From positions 1,550,001 through 1,614,000 of the forward strand of contig AP014719.1 of the NCBI GenBank assembly GCA_001549895.1: a stretch of 64,000 bases of DNA, read 5' to 3'. Shown in pieces: positions 38,949 to 49,517 of the stretch. This DNA comes from Arthrobacter sp. Hiyo8. GTDB lineage: Bacteria > Actinomycetota > Actinomycetes > Actinomycetales > Micrococcaceae. Position numbers and translations under genes: made by a program. A model generated the notes under the pieces. It was not told where the DNA came from. It did not search any database and worked only from the letters and a program-made list of their open reading frames with translations. The number at the start of each line of letters is the position of its first letter. The stretch's first letter is position 1.

Positions 38949-41900
38949 ACGGCCACGCCTTGCGTAGGCCCGCCCTCGCCTGGACTGTTATCGTCACCGC
39001 TGCGGCGGTGGCCATCCTGGCGGCGATCCTCGGCGCAAACCAAGGGACGTCCGGGCCCAGTCAGCCGGTGACCTCGCCATCCTGGCAGCATCGCTGCTCG
39101 CCACAGCCAGTTGTGCATGGGCGGGGCGGCGCAAGGATGAAAGCGCCCGTGCGTGGCGGGTCATGGCCTAGCCACGCTGATCTGGACCACCGGACAAGCG
39201 ATCTGGACCTTCTACGGCTTGACGCTCGATCACGACTACCCCTACCCCTCCGTGGCCGACGCCGCTTTCGTCGGCTATTCGATCCCTGCCGCCATAGCCC
39301 TCTACTTGTTCCCTCGTCCCCGGGTCTCCTCGGTTGCTTTCCTGCGTGCACTCCTGGATTCGGCAGTGATTGCGTCCGCAGTGCTGTTCATGAGCTGGGC
39401 TACCGTCCTCGGCTCCATGTACAAGGCCGAAGGGCAGGAGACCCTCGTCCACCTCACCGGCCTCGCGTATCCGGTTGCCGACATTGCGATGGTCTCCATC
39501 GTCCTCATGCTCACCATGCGGAGGGCACCAGGGGAACGCCTCAGGTGGGTCTGCCTGGGTGGCGGACTCCTCGTCCTTGCGATCACTGACAGTACGTACG
39601 TGGACCTGACGTCCGAGGGCGTCACAGGTCTCACCGGAACTCCCCTGGCGGCAGGCTGGATCACGGCGTTCCTGCTGATAGCCCTCGCCCCGCTGGTCCC
39701 CTACGCCCCGCGTCCCCGGACGGAGCGGCGCCTCTACACCTTGGCCCTGGAACTGCTCCCCTACGTCCCTGTCCTGGGTGCCGTGATGGTGGCGCCCATC
39801 CGGGTCGGGCGTCCCGGGACCCCTTCCTCCAGGCCGTGGGGCTCACTGCCCTGGCCCTGGCCATCACCCGCCAGATTCTGATCATCCTCGAGAACATCAA
39901 CCTCACGCGGGATCTCGAATCCAAGGTTGCCGAGCGTACAGCGGAACTTGAAGGTCTCGGCGCGATCGTCAACTCCTCAGCGGATGCAATCGTGGGCAAG
40001 TCACTGGACGGTGTCATCACCAGCTGGAATCCCGGAGCCGAACGGATCTACGGATACAGCGCCGCCGAGGCAATCGGCAGGCATGTTTCCTTCATCATTC
40101 CGGACGAACTTCAGGAGGAGGAAGAAGAGCTCTTGGCGGGCATCCGGGCCGGCGGGGAAACCCACAGCTACGAAACAGCACGGGTCCGCATCGACGGCTC
40201 CATCGTTCCCGTTTCCCTGACGATGTCTCCGATCCGCGGCACCGGCGGCATCCGCGGAGTCGCCACGATCGCCCAGGACATCACCGAACGCAGGATCGCC
40301 CAGGCCGAGTTGGTGACCGCCCGGGAAGCCGCCGAGGAAGCCAGCCGCTTGAAGTCGGAGTTCCTCGCGACGATGAGCCATGAGATACGCACGCCGATGA
40401 ACGGAGTGATCGGGCTGACCGGATTGTTGCTGGACACCCCCTTGGAGGAAACCCAGCGCCAATATGCCGAAGGCGTCAAGGGCGCGGGCGAATCCCTGCT
40501 GTCCTTGATCAATGACATCCTGGACTTCTCGAAACTCGAAGCAGGCAAGGTCGATCTGGACCCTGCTCCCTTCAATCCACGCACCTTGGTGGAGGAACTC
40601 GCGGTCCTCCTTGCCGAGGCCGCACAGGCCAAAGGCCTGGAGCTGATTGCGTACTGCCGCCCGGAGGTTCCGGCGATGCTGGTGGGCGACGCCGGCCGCA
40701 TCAGGCAGATCCTGCTCAACCTGGCCTCGAACGCCGTGAAGTTCACTCCCTCAGGGGAAGTTGTCATCAGCGTGAAGCTCGTGAAGCAAGAATCCGCGAA
40801 CGTTCGTGTACGCTTCGAGGTCCGCGACACCGGGATCGGGATCGACGCGGCAGACCACCACAGGCTCTTTGAGTCGTTCTCGCAGGCCGATGCCTCCACT
40901 ACCCGGCGGTACGGCGGGACCGGCCTTGGACTGGCGATCTCACGGAGGCTTACAGAGGTAATGGGCGGCGAAATCGGGGTGGACAGTTCCTTGGGCAACG
41001 GGAGCACCTTCTGGGCCACCCTTCCCTTGGCAGTGAGCGAAGCTGCGGCAGCTCCGGCGTCGATCTCGCCCGACCAGCTCACGGGACTCCGGTCCTTGTG
41101 GTGGATGACAACTCGACCAACCGATTGGTGCTCGAGGGGCAATTGGCTGGCTGGCGGATGAAACCGGAAGCTGTCAGCGACGCCCAACAGGGCCTGGACC
41201 GCTGCCGCGAAGAGGCCGCCGCCGGACGTCCCTTCGACATTGCGGTGCTCGACATGTGCATGCCGGACATGAACGGCTTGGAGTTGGCACACCAGCTGAG
41301 CACCGACGTCGCGCTCGCATCCACCCGGATCATCATGCTGACGTCCACCATGAATGTGGACAAAGCCGAACTCGTGGCCGCCGGGGTCCAGGAATGGCTG
41401 ACCAAGCCGGTGCGCAGCTCCGAGTTCTACGACCGCCTCATGCGTCTTGTCGCGGCCCGCCCGCTCGCGGCTCCCGTGGTCCTTCCAGCCATCCCGGTGA
41501 CCATCAGCCAGCCTTCGCGCGGCCTGATTCTCGTCGTCGAGGACAACGAGGTCAACCAGCTCGTGGCCCGCAGCATGGTTGCGAAGCTCGGGTACGAGGC
41601 CGACGTCGTAGCTGATGGCAGCGAAGCAGTTGCCGCCACTGCGGCCACAGAGTATGCCGCGGTCCTGATGGACTGCCATATGCCCGTCATGGACGGATTC
41701 GAGGCCACCAAAGCCATCCGGGCACGGCACGATGGGCGCAGGCGGCTGCCGGTCATTGCGATGACGGCAGGCGCACTCGATGAGGATCGTGAGCGCTGCC
41801 TTGCGGCCGGCATGGACGATTATCTGACCAAACCGGTGGACGTGGACAAATTGGAGCGGGTTCTCTCGCGATGGATACCGGAAACATCGAAGGAAGGCGG

Positions 41901-42255
41901 CGGCACTGTCCTCGACCCCGCGAGGCTGGAAACGTTGCGTGACCTCGGTCCGGCAGACGGGCTCGGGTTGCTGCCCGCCGCCGCCCAGGCCTTCAGGCAA
42001 GACATCCAACCGAGCCTGGAGGCACTCCGCCACGCTTTGGACAACGGAAGCCGAGACACTTTCAGGCACGTTGCCCACAAGCTAAAAGGAGCCGCAGCCA
42101 ACATCGGGGCCGCGCGCGCGGCACGGATGTGCGAGGAATTGGAACGCAGCTCATCAAGCGGCGGGCCTGTCGATCCCGCGCTCCTGGCCGGCCTTGAGGC
42201 CGAACTGGGACTTGTTGACAAAGCGTTGGACCACGCCCTGTCGGTGGCCTCGTGA
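38945..42255 (+). CDS. Hybrid sensor histidine kinase with two receivers and Hpt (four frameshifts)
   Basis: About 1104 residues. An N-terminal block of about seven to nine membrane helices (residues 10-310) leads through a coiled segment to a PAS domain (GAIVNSSADAIVGKSLDGVI). Then come HisKA with FLATMSHEIRTPMNGV (phospho-His) and HATPase with NLASNAVKF, DTGIGI and GGTGLGLAIS. Two receiver domains follow (VLDMCMPDMNG; VEDNEVNQLV with LMDCHMPVMDG) and an Hpt helix bundle with FRHVAHKLKGAAANIG. Breaks are near 39072, 39167, 39815 and 41095. Signal likely passes from His through receiver and Hpt to the following response regulator, whose GTG overlaps its stop. Confidence 0.9.
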
Positions 42256-43183
42256 AGGTCCTGGTGGCGGACGACGATTTCGGTTCGCGTCTCGTGGCGA
42301 AGGCGGCAGTGGAGCAGTCCGGCCACGAATGCATCGTGGCCGCGGACGGCAACTCCGCTTGGGAGCTGTACAGGCAACATCGGCCGCAAGTTGTGGTGAC
42401 TGACCTGATGATGCCCGGGCTCAACGGACTGGAACTCTGCCGCGCCATTCGCAGCGCGGAAGAGGACTCCTACACCTACCTTGTCCTTGTCACCTCGAAA
42501 GATTCACGCGAGGACGTCGTCGCGGGCATGCAGGCCGGTGCTGACGACTACGTGGCCAAGCCGCTTGACCCGTTCGCCCTGCATACCCGGCTGCTCGTGG
42601 CTCAAAGGGTGACTTCGCTGCACACCGATCTTGCACGCTACCGTGCCGCGCTCGCGGAGCAAGCGCGCACCGATCCCCTGACGAAGCTCCACAACCGGCT
42701 GAAGCTCTCGGAGGACCTGGAACAGCTGCACCACAGATGCGCCCGTTACGGAACGGACTACAGCCTGGCGATCTGCGACGTGGACAACTTCAAGAGATAT
42801 AACGATCTTTATGGCCACCAGGCCGGAGATCTCGCATTGCAGTCGGTTGCGGCCTCCCTTGCCGCCCAAGGGCGCGAAAGCGACGGAATCTACCGCTTCG
42901 GCGGGGAGGAATTCCTCTTCCTGCTGCCGGCCAGACGGTATCCGGCGCAGAAGCCAGGCTCGCCCGCGCTCTGGAGGCCGTGCGGGAGCTGGGCATCGCG
43001 CACTCAGGTAACCCCTCGGGTACCCTGACCTTGAGCGCCGGTCTCTCGGCCTTTGTGCCCGGCCATCGCGTCAGCAGCGAGCGGCTCCTCAAAGAGGCCG
43101 ATATGGCGCTGTACGCGGCCAAGTCCGCCGGCAGGAACCGCGTGGAAGTGGCCCCGGAAGTCCGTCAACACACCAGGAGCTGA
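42252..43183 (+). CDS. Response regulator with GGDEF domain (one frameshift)
   Basis: PleD/WspR-like diguanylate cyclase, about 310 residues. The receiver has acidic residues VADDDF, the phospho-acceptor Asp51 in VVVTDLMMPG, and the conserved lysine in DDYVAKPLDP. The GGDEF domain starts RTDPLTKLHNRLKL and has an active FGGEEF signature; the break near 42937 lies after it. It starts with a GTG overlapping the kinase stop, so it is the direct output of that kinase. Its product c-di-GMP would be read by the PilZ domain of the GT2 enzyme in the same operon. Confidence 0.92.
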
Positions 43184-43198
43184 AGCCCGGCACCGCGC

Positions 43199-45112
43199 CT
43201 ACAGCTCCGGAACAGCTTCCTGTGCCACAGCCGTCGCCTCAGCGAACTGAGTGTTGTACAACTCTGCGTAGCGCCCGTCTGCGGCGAGGAGCTCTGCGTG
43301 CGTGCCGCGCTCAATGATCGATCCGTCCTCCACCACCAGGATCACGTCGGCGGCCCGGATGGTGGAGAGCCGGTGGGCGATCACGACGGCGGTGCGTCCC
43401 TCGAGTGCCTCGCCCAAGGCCGCCTGGACCGCGGCTTCGCTGGTGGAATCCAAGGCTGCCGTTGCTTCGTCGAGGATGACGACCCTGGGTTGGGCGATGA
43501 GGAGGCGTGCGATGGTGAGCCGCTGGCGTTCTCCTCCGGAAAGGCGGTAGCCGCGCTCCCCCACCACGGTCTCCAGGCCATCCGGCAAGGAACGGACCAT
43601 CGCTTCGAGCCTGGCGCGCCGGAGCACGTCCCACATTTCCTCGTCCGTCGCTCCCGGCCGGGCCAACCGCAAGTTGGAGGCGATGCTTTCATGGAAGAGG
43701 TGGCCGTCCTGCGTGACCATGCCCAGGGTCGCCCGGAGGGAATCGAACGTTGCGTCCCGGATATCCAGGCCGGTACCTCGCCCATGCCCGCCCAATCGCA
43801 CGGCGCCGGAGTCGACGTCGTACAGCCGGGACAGCAGCTGGGCCACGGTGGACTTGCCCGCGCCGGAGGACCCCACGAGCGCAACGGTCTGCCCGGGCTC
43901 CACGCGGAAGCTGATTCCGTGCAGGACCTCCTCGCCGCCGCGGGTATCAAGCGTCGCCACTTCCTCCAGCGAGGCAAGGGACACCTTGTCCGCGGACGGA
44001 TAGGCGAAGCGGACGTCGTCGAACTCCACCGCAACAGGGCCCGAAGGCACCGCGACGGCGTCGGGCTTCTCCTGGATGAGCGGCTTGAGGTCCAGGATCT
44101 CGAAGACCCGCTCGAAGCTGACCAGCGCGCTCATGACCTCAACGTGGGCACTGGACAGTGCGGTAAGCGGCGCATACAGGCGGGTAAGCAGCAGCGCCAG
44201 TACGACGACGTCGCCCGCGGCCAGTTGCCCGCTCAGCGCAAGCCAACCGCCCAGTCCGTAAACGAGTGCGAGGGCCAGGGCGGAAACGAGGGTCAGTGCG
44301 GTGATGAACGTGAACTGCAACATGGCGGTGCGGACGCCGATGTCACGCACACGGCCGGCGCGCAGGGCGAACTCGGCGGACTCTTCGTCCGGGCGGCCGA
44401 ACAGTTTGACGAGCGTGGCGCCGGGTGCGGAGAACCGCTCCGTCATTTGGGTTCCCATGGCCGCGTTGTGGGACGCGGCTTCACGACGGAGGTCGGCCAG
44501 CTTGGAGCCCATGCGGCGTGCGGGAATGAGGAAGATCGGCAGCAGCACCATCGCGAGGACGGTGACGAGCCAGGACGTGTTGAGCATGACAATGAGGGTC
44601 AGCGCCAAGGACACGACGTTGCTGACTACACCGGAGAGAGTGCCCGCGAACGCCGACTGGGCTCCGATGACGTCGTTGTTGAGCCGGCTGACGAGGGCTC
44701 CGGTACGGGTCCGGGTAAAGAAGGCGATGGGCATGCCCTGCACATGGTCGAACACCCGCGTCCGCAGGTCGACAATCACGCCTTCGCCGATCACGGAAGA
44801 CAGCCACCGGGTCAGTAGTCCCACTCCGGCGTCGGCGACGGCCACGGCAGCGATGAGCGCGGCCAGCCCGACCACGACGTCCACGCCCGCATGGGCGATG
44901 ATCGCGTTCACCACTTTGCCGGCCAGCACCGGGGTGGCCACGGCAAGGAACGCACCAGCGATGGAGGCCAGCACGAAGGCGATCAGCTTGTTGCGGTGCG
45001 GTTTCGCGAAAGCGAGCACGCGCCGGATGGTTTCCCGCGAGAACGGCTGGGAGCCGCTCTTGGCGCGGGTGATGTTGTAGAGCGAGCGCCAGGCGACGCC
45101 ATCCATGCTCAT
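43199..45112 (-). CDS. ABC exporter, fused membrane and ATPase domains
   Basis: Intact 637-residue half-transporter of the type IV (MsbA/MDR-like) class, likely a homodimer or drug/lipid exporter. Six helices (residues 40-320) include KLIAFVLASIAGAFLAVATP and the coupling region. The ATPase part has Walker A VGSSGAGKSTVAQLL, the LSGGERQRLTIARLL signature and VVILDEATAALDS, with the H-loop IAHRLST. The ATG overlaps the stop of the ABC-F gene (ATGA), so both are expressed together, suggesting a shared resistance or efflux role. It converges with the GGDEF response regulator 15 bases away. Confidence 0.92.
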   Translation of the reverse strand: MSMDGVAWRSLYNITRAKSGSQPFSRETIRRVLAFAKPHRNKLIAFVLASIAGAFLAVATPVLAGKVVNAIIAHAGVDVVVGLAALIAAVAVADAGVGLLTRWLSSVIGEGVIVDLRTRVFDHVQGMPIAFFTRTRTGALVSRLNNDVIGAQSAFAGTLSGVVSNVVSLALTLIVMLNTSWLVTVLAMVLLPIFLIPARRMGSKLADLRREAASHNAAMGTQMTERFSAPGATLVKLFGRPDEESAEFALRAGRVRDIGVRTAMLQFTFITALTLVSALALALVYGLGGWLALSGQLAAGDVVVLALLLTRLYAPLTALSSAHVEVMSALVSFERVFEILDLKPLIQEKPDAVAVPSGPVAVEFDDVRFAYPSADKVSLASLEEVATLDTRGGEEVLHGISFRVEPGQTVALVGSSGAGKSTVAQLLSRLYDVDSGAVRLGGHGRGTGLDIRDATFDSLRATLGMVTQDGHLFHESIASNLRLARPGATDEEMWDVLRRARLEAMVRSLPDGLETVVGERGYRLSGGERQRLTIARLLIAQPRVVILDEATAALDSTSEAAVQAALGEALEGRTAVVIAHRLSTIRAADVILVVEDGSIIERGTHAELLAADGRYAELYNTQFAEATAVAQEAVPEL

Positions 45113-46777
45113 GGCTTGTGATTCCCCATTCCGGAAGTGTGGTGCAGTTCGGTCACGGTGCCGTTGTCAAGGTGCCAGCGGGAATCGAGCCGGACGTTTT
45201 CGAGCAAGCGGCGTCGTGCGTGACCAGCAGGAGCGCGCCTTCGTAGCCGTCAAGCGCATCCTCGAGCTGTTCGATCGCCGGCAGGTCGAGGTGGTTGGTG
45301 GGTTCGTCCAGGACCAGCAGGTTGACGCCGCGGGCCTGCAGCAGCGCGAGCGCCGCGCGCGTGCGTTCGCCCGGGACAAGGAATCCACGGTCCGGGAGGT
45401 GTGGTCCGCCTTGAGGCCGAACTTGGCCAGCAGGGTACGCACATCCGCGGAGTTCCAGTCGACCAGGACAGATTCGACGGCGTCTGCCAGGGTGAGGTGC
45501 CCCGCCAGCAGTCCGCGGGCTTGGTCGATCTCGCCGATCGCCACGGATGCACCCATGGAGGCATCTCCGGCGTCGGGCTGTTGAATCCCGAGCAGCAGCC
45601 GCAGGAGGGTGGATTTTCCCGCGCCGTTGGGTCCCGTGATGCCAATGCGTTCGCCGGCGTTGAGCTGGAGGTTGACGGGTCCCAGCGTGAAGTCGCCCTG
45701 GTGTGCCACGACGTCGCGCAAGGTTGCGACGACGGAGCTGGAGCGCGGAGCCTGGCCGATGCTGAACTGCAGCTGCCATTCCTTGCGCGGCTCTTCCACC
45801 TCGTCGAGCCGGGCGATGCGGGATTCCATCTGCCGGACTTTCTGGGCCTGCTTTTCCGAAGACTCAACGCTCGCGGCCCTGCGGATTTTGTCGTTGTCCG
45901 GGCTCTTCTTCATGGCGTTGCGGACGCCCTGCGAGCTCCATTCGCGCTGCGTCCGGGCCCGGGACACAAGATCCGCCTTGGTGTTGGCGAATTCCTTGTA
46001 GCGTTCGCGGGCGTGCCGCTTTGCCACCGCCCGCTCTTCGAGGAAGGAATCGTAACCGCCTTCGTAGACGGCCACGCTGTTCTGGGCCAGGTCCAGTTCC
46101 AGCACCTTGGTGATGCAGCGCGCCAGGAACTCGCGGTCATGCGAGACCAGCACCGCGCCGCCTCGAAGGCCTTGGACGAATGATTCAAGCCGGGCCAGTC
46201 CGTCGAGGTCCAGGTCATTGGTGGGTTCGTCGAGGAGCACGACGTCGAAGCGGCTCAGCAGGAGGGCAGCCAAGGCAACGCGGGCGGCCTGGCCTCCGGA
46301 CAGGCCCGTCATAAGTGCATCGGGACCCGATTCGAGGCCAAGTTCCGCCAGCACCGCGGGGATCCGGTCTTCCAGGTCCGCGGCACCCGATGCCATCCAG
46401 CGGTCAAAAGCCAGGGAGTACGCGTCGTCGGCCTCCGCGGTTCCGGCTGCGAGCCCCTCGGCTCCGGCCTCCATCTCCTCAGTGGCCTGGGCACAACCAG
46501 TGCGGCGGGCAATGTAGGCGGCGACGGTTTCGCCTGGGGTGCGTTCGTGTTCCTGGGGCAGCCAGCCGACAAAGGCGTCGCCCGGAGCGAGGCTGACCGT
46601 GCCCTCCTGGGGACGGTCGGCTCCCGCGAGGATGCGCAGCAGGGTGGATTTCCCGGCGCCGTTGGCGCCGACGACACCCACGACGTCTCCTGGTGCGACG
46701 GTGAGGGAGAGCTTCGAGAACAAGGTGCGGTGACCGTGGCCGCCGGAGAGCTCTTTGGCGACAAGCGTTGCAGTCAT
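45109..46777 (-). CDS. ABC-F family ATPase (two frameshifts)
   Basis: Soluble twin-ATPase protein acting on ribosomes, about 556 residues. Domain 1 has [28 protein letters not shown] and VVLLDEPTNDLDL. A charged linker with EERAVAKRHARERYKEF (the P-site tRNA-interacting arm position) follows. Domain 2 has [30 protein letters not shown] and LLVLDEPTNHLDLP. Breaks near 45385 and 45215 are in the second domain. No membrane helices are present. It resembles actinobacterial ABC-F proteins, some of which protect ribosomes from antibiotics. Its leader holds hairpins and a possible short reading frame that could attenuate expression. Confidence 0.9.
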
Positions 46778-46789
46778 TGGTCTATCCTC

Positions 46790-46873
46790 TCACTGCTCCG
46801 CTCCTGAGCGGAAAGGCCGGCCACGCGAAAGGGCGGCCGTGCGTATACCCTGCCGTCCGAAAGACCGGGGCAT
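46790..46873 (-). CDS. Possible leader peptide upstream of the ABC-F gene
   Basis: A 27-codon frame reading MPRSFGRQGIRTAALSRGRP, then FRSGAEQ, ends 12 bases before the ABC-F ATG. It starts immediately after the large hairpin at 46878-46922. A small hairpin CCGCT-CAGG-AGCGG overlaps its end just before the ABC-F ribosome site. Such layouts are used for ribosome-mediated attenuation of resistance genes. No clear Shine-Dalgarno precedes it, so it may be chance. Confidence 0.3.
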   Translation of the reverse strand: MPRSFGRQGIRTAALSRGRPFRSGAEQ

Positions 46874-46877
46874 GGAA

Positions 46878-46922
46878 GAACCCGCTGGTCCGTACTTGGG
46901 GGGTGTGCGGACCAGCGGGTTC
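46878..46922. promoter_or_regulatory. Perfect 15-bp hairpin between ABC-F and the HTH gene
   Basis: GAACCCGCTGGTCCG (46878-46892) and CGGACCAGCGGGTTC (46908-46922) are exact complements around a 15-base loop containing a G6 run. It lies in the 224-base gap between divergent genes. On the minus strand it would sit in the ABC-F leader and could be an attenuator; without a U-tract it is not a clear terminator. Confidence 0.65.
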
Positions 46923-47001
46923 GAGAATCAAGCATAATTCAATGTGCCTGCATCGTAAAATCGACTTCGCAGACCTGAAACCGTCTAGCAGAAAGTGGTT
47001 C

Positions 47002-47725
47002 ATGTCCCTCCCCTCCAAGGCGTTCCAACGCTGGCTGCACGGGATCGCCCCGAACACCAGCACGGCCGATGTCTGCCGCTTTTCGGGAGTGAAACGCACC
47101 ACACTGGCCCAGCAATTGGTTCGCGGCAAGGTGGCCGAGAGTTCGCTCGTGAGCATCAGCCGGGCCTTCGACATGAATCCCTTCGATGCTTTGGCACAAT
47201 TCGAGGCCTACGCGGCGCTTCGCGGAACCCCGGTTCCCCCACTGATGCGGAACTCGTCAGCCAGGTGTCCACCATGGATCTGCTGCGTGCGGTCGTCGAG
47301 CGCTCCGATCCCGGCGAGGGCGTCCCGCCCCTGGTCCTGGCGGAGACCCGCACGGTAGTTCAGTCAGGAACTGGGTGGACGCGATCGACGACGGCGAACT
47401 GCGCCACCGGGTGAGCGGCTCCACCGGGATCGCACCGCAGAACTTCTCCGCGCACCTGACCGCCAACCGGCTGCCCCCGGAACTGGCCTTGGCAACGTCC
47501 CGGGCGGCCGGCGTCGGACCGGCCGGAGGCCTCGTGGCCAGCGGCCTCGTCACCGAGGCCGAGGCAGGATGGCCCCCCGGGGCGCGGCGGGACGCCCTGG
47601 ACAGGATGACGGACGGCGAACTGGCCCTGCTGGCCGGAGAGCGGCTGCAGGCCCTGGGCAAGGCCCTGCGCCGCCATGAGCACGAGCTCGACCACAGCAA
47701 CAGAATCTGGGAGAACCTGGGATGA
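47002..47725 (+). CDS. Double helix-turn-helix protein of unknown function (two frameshifts)
   Basis: About 241 residues after repair near 47228 and 47355. The N-terminal half has SKAFQRWLHGIAPNTSTADV and GVKRTTLAQQLVRGKVAESS, a helix-turn-helix of Cro/XRE style. A second similar unit, GIAPQNFSAHLTANRLPPEL, lies in the middle. A C-terminal helix with RMTDGELALLAGERLQALGK and a HEHELDHSN tail follows. I chose ATG 47002; an ATG at 46942 would add 20 residues. Its stop overlaps the ATG of the following membrane protein, so the two likely work together, perhaps as membrane-linked regulator and partner. I do not recognise the family. Confidence 0.65.
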
Positions 47726-48428
47726 CCACCATGTTGGCGTGGGCTACGCTCTCCATTTGCCTCATTTTGACCGCCATTCGCATCCCCAGCGCCGTTCGGG
47801 GCGAGAACCGCATGATGTTCGTCTTGTTCGCACTGATTTCCCTCGACATCCTTCTCAGCATCGAGGGTCCCTATGTGCTGATTGACGGGTGGCTGGGCAA
47901 CTTCAACCTCGGCAACCTGCTGCTCCGGTTCCTGCTCTACGGAACGTTCCTGCTCATGGGCATCAAGGTGGCCAGGGCCTTTGGCTCAGCTGGCGGAGAA
48001 CGCGCCATCCGCGGGCCGATCGGCTTGGCCGTTTTGGGAGCAACCGCGGTCCTCACGGCCTTCTTCTTCTTCTCGATGGACACCCGGGACTCCACGGTTG
48101 GCCTGAATGACCTTGACCCTGGGCCGGCCCTTGATCTGTATGCGGCCTTGGGCAGGTTCTACCCGGGCTACGTTGCCGTATGCCTTATCCCGGCATCTGG
48201 CGATCGGTCCGAGGTTCGGGTCCCGTTCTGCTCCGGGCCGCCCCAGCGACACTGCTCCTGGGCCTTGCCTTGCTAACGGTTTCACAGGTCTTTCCGCTCA
48301 TCCCGCCAACGAATACGTGGCTGCGGCCGCTCATCAATTACTCTGCCGCTTTGGCCACTGCACTTGGCCTGGGAGGCATCTGGCTGTCCAAAACCGTTGC
48401 CAGCCGGACTAGCCGCACGGTAATTTAA
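47722..48428 (+). CDS. Multi-helix membrane protein of unknown function (one frameshift)
   Basis: About 235 residues with roughly seven hydrophobic helices, including MLAWATLSICLILTAIRI, MMFVLFALISLDILLSI, LLLRFLLYGTFLLMGIKV, IGLAVLGATAVLTAFFFFS and LLLGLALLTVSQVFPLI. One base is missing near 48190. It is co-translated with the double-HTH gene. The regular helix spacing resembles regulator-linked integral membrane proteins, but no catalytic or transport motif is visible and the role is unknown. Confidence 0.68.
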
Positions 48429-48674
48429 AAACATACCGCTTAACCTCTTTCATAAATCCATTATATCGTGCCATAATTATGAATGTGTGAAGGCGACGCA
48501 GCCTGACCTTTGAATCAATGAACGGGTTTCCAAGGTTCGTGGCGCGTGCGGGAGCACTTTTGGGGGGATGAGTGGTGGCGGGCTGTTGGGGACCGCCCCC
48601 ACTCAGCCTTTTTAAGCGTCCTCCCGTGTACGCCGGACACCGCCCGAAGCACCCAGTCCGGTCCCGTGACTAAG
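48429..48674. other. AT-rich intergenic region before the amino acid importer
   Basis: The first 60 bases are much richer in A/T than the surroundings and hold the perfect palindrome CATAATTATG (48472-48481) and TTCATAA/TTATGAA arms around it. This is a plausible promoter or operator region for the importer operon. No gene is seen. Confidence 0.45.
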
Positions 48675-49502
48675 ATGGCTTTCATGAAGAGCCTGCCCAC
48701 CCGCCGCACAGCACTGTCCGCAACCCTGGCCGCCGTCGCGCTGGCACTGACCGCTTGCGGCGGTGGTTCCTCGCCGTCGTCGACGTCGGGTGGAGATACC
48801 TCGCTGTCCGCCATCAAGTCCAAGGGCGAGATCGTTATTGCCACGGAAGGCACCTACCGGCCGTTCAGCTTCCACGAGAACGGGGCCGGTCCGCTCACGG
48901 GCTTCGACGTCGAGATCGCCCAGGCCGTCGCTGCCAAGCTCGGAGTGAAGGCGACCTTCCAGGAAACCCAGTTCGATGGCATCTTCGCGGGTCTTGATTC
49001 CAAGCGCTTCGACATGATCGCCAACCAGATCTCCATCAACCCCGAACGCACGGCCAAGTACGATTTCTCGGCGCCGTACACGATCTCCAATGGCGTCGTC
49101 GTGACCAAGTCGGACAACAACTCCATCAACAGCTTCGCCGATCTCAAAGGCAAGACCACCGCGCAGTCGCTGACCAGCAACTTCTACAAGATGGCAGTTG
49201 ACGCAGGCGCCAACGTGCAGTCCGTCGAAGGCTGGGCGCAAGCCGCAACCCTGGTCCGCCAAGGCCGCGTCGACGCAACCGTCAACGACAAGCTGACCTA
49301 CCTCGACTACGCCAAGAGCACTCCGGACTCCGGCTTGAAGATCGCCGCGGAGACCACCGACAAGACGCAAAGCGCCATGGTCTTCCGCAAGGGATCCGCC
49401 GAACTCAAAGCCGCGGTCGACAAAGCGCTCACGGACCTTCAGGCCGATGGCACCCTCGCCAAGATCTCCCAGAAGTACTTCGGCGCAGACGTTACCAAGT
49501 AG
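48675..49502 (+). CDS. Polar amino acid ABC importer, substrate-binding lipoprotein
   Basis: Intact, 275 residues. A signal peptide (KSLPTRRTALSATLAAVALA) ends in a lipobox LTAC, giving a membrane-anchored extracellular protein of the SBP_bac_3 family. The mature domain has IVIATEGTYRPFSFHENGAG, GFDVEIAQAVAAKLGV and FDMIANQISINPERTAKYDF, typical of cystine/glutamine-type binding proteins. ATG 48675 is used; ATG 48684 is an equally possible start. Permease and ATPase genes follow directly. Confidence 0.9.
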   Translation: MAFMKSLPTRRTALSATLAAVALALTACGGGSSPSSTSGGDTSLSAIKSKGEIVIATEGTYRPFSFHENGAGPLTGFDVEIAQAVAAKLGVKATFQETQFDGIFAGLDSKRFDMIANQISINPERTAKYDFSAPYTISNGVVVTKSDNNSINSFADLKGKTTAQSLTSNFYKMAVDAGANVQSVEGWAQAATLVRQGRVDATVNDKLTYLDYAKSTPDSGLKIAAETTDKTQSAMVFRKGSAELKAAVDKALTDLQADGTLAKISQKYFGADVTK

Positions 49503-49517
49503 CCGGCGGCCAATCAG

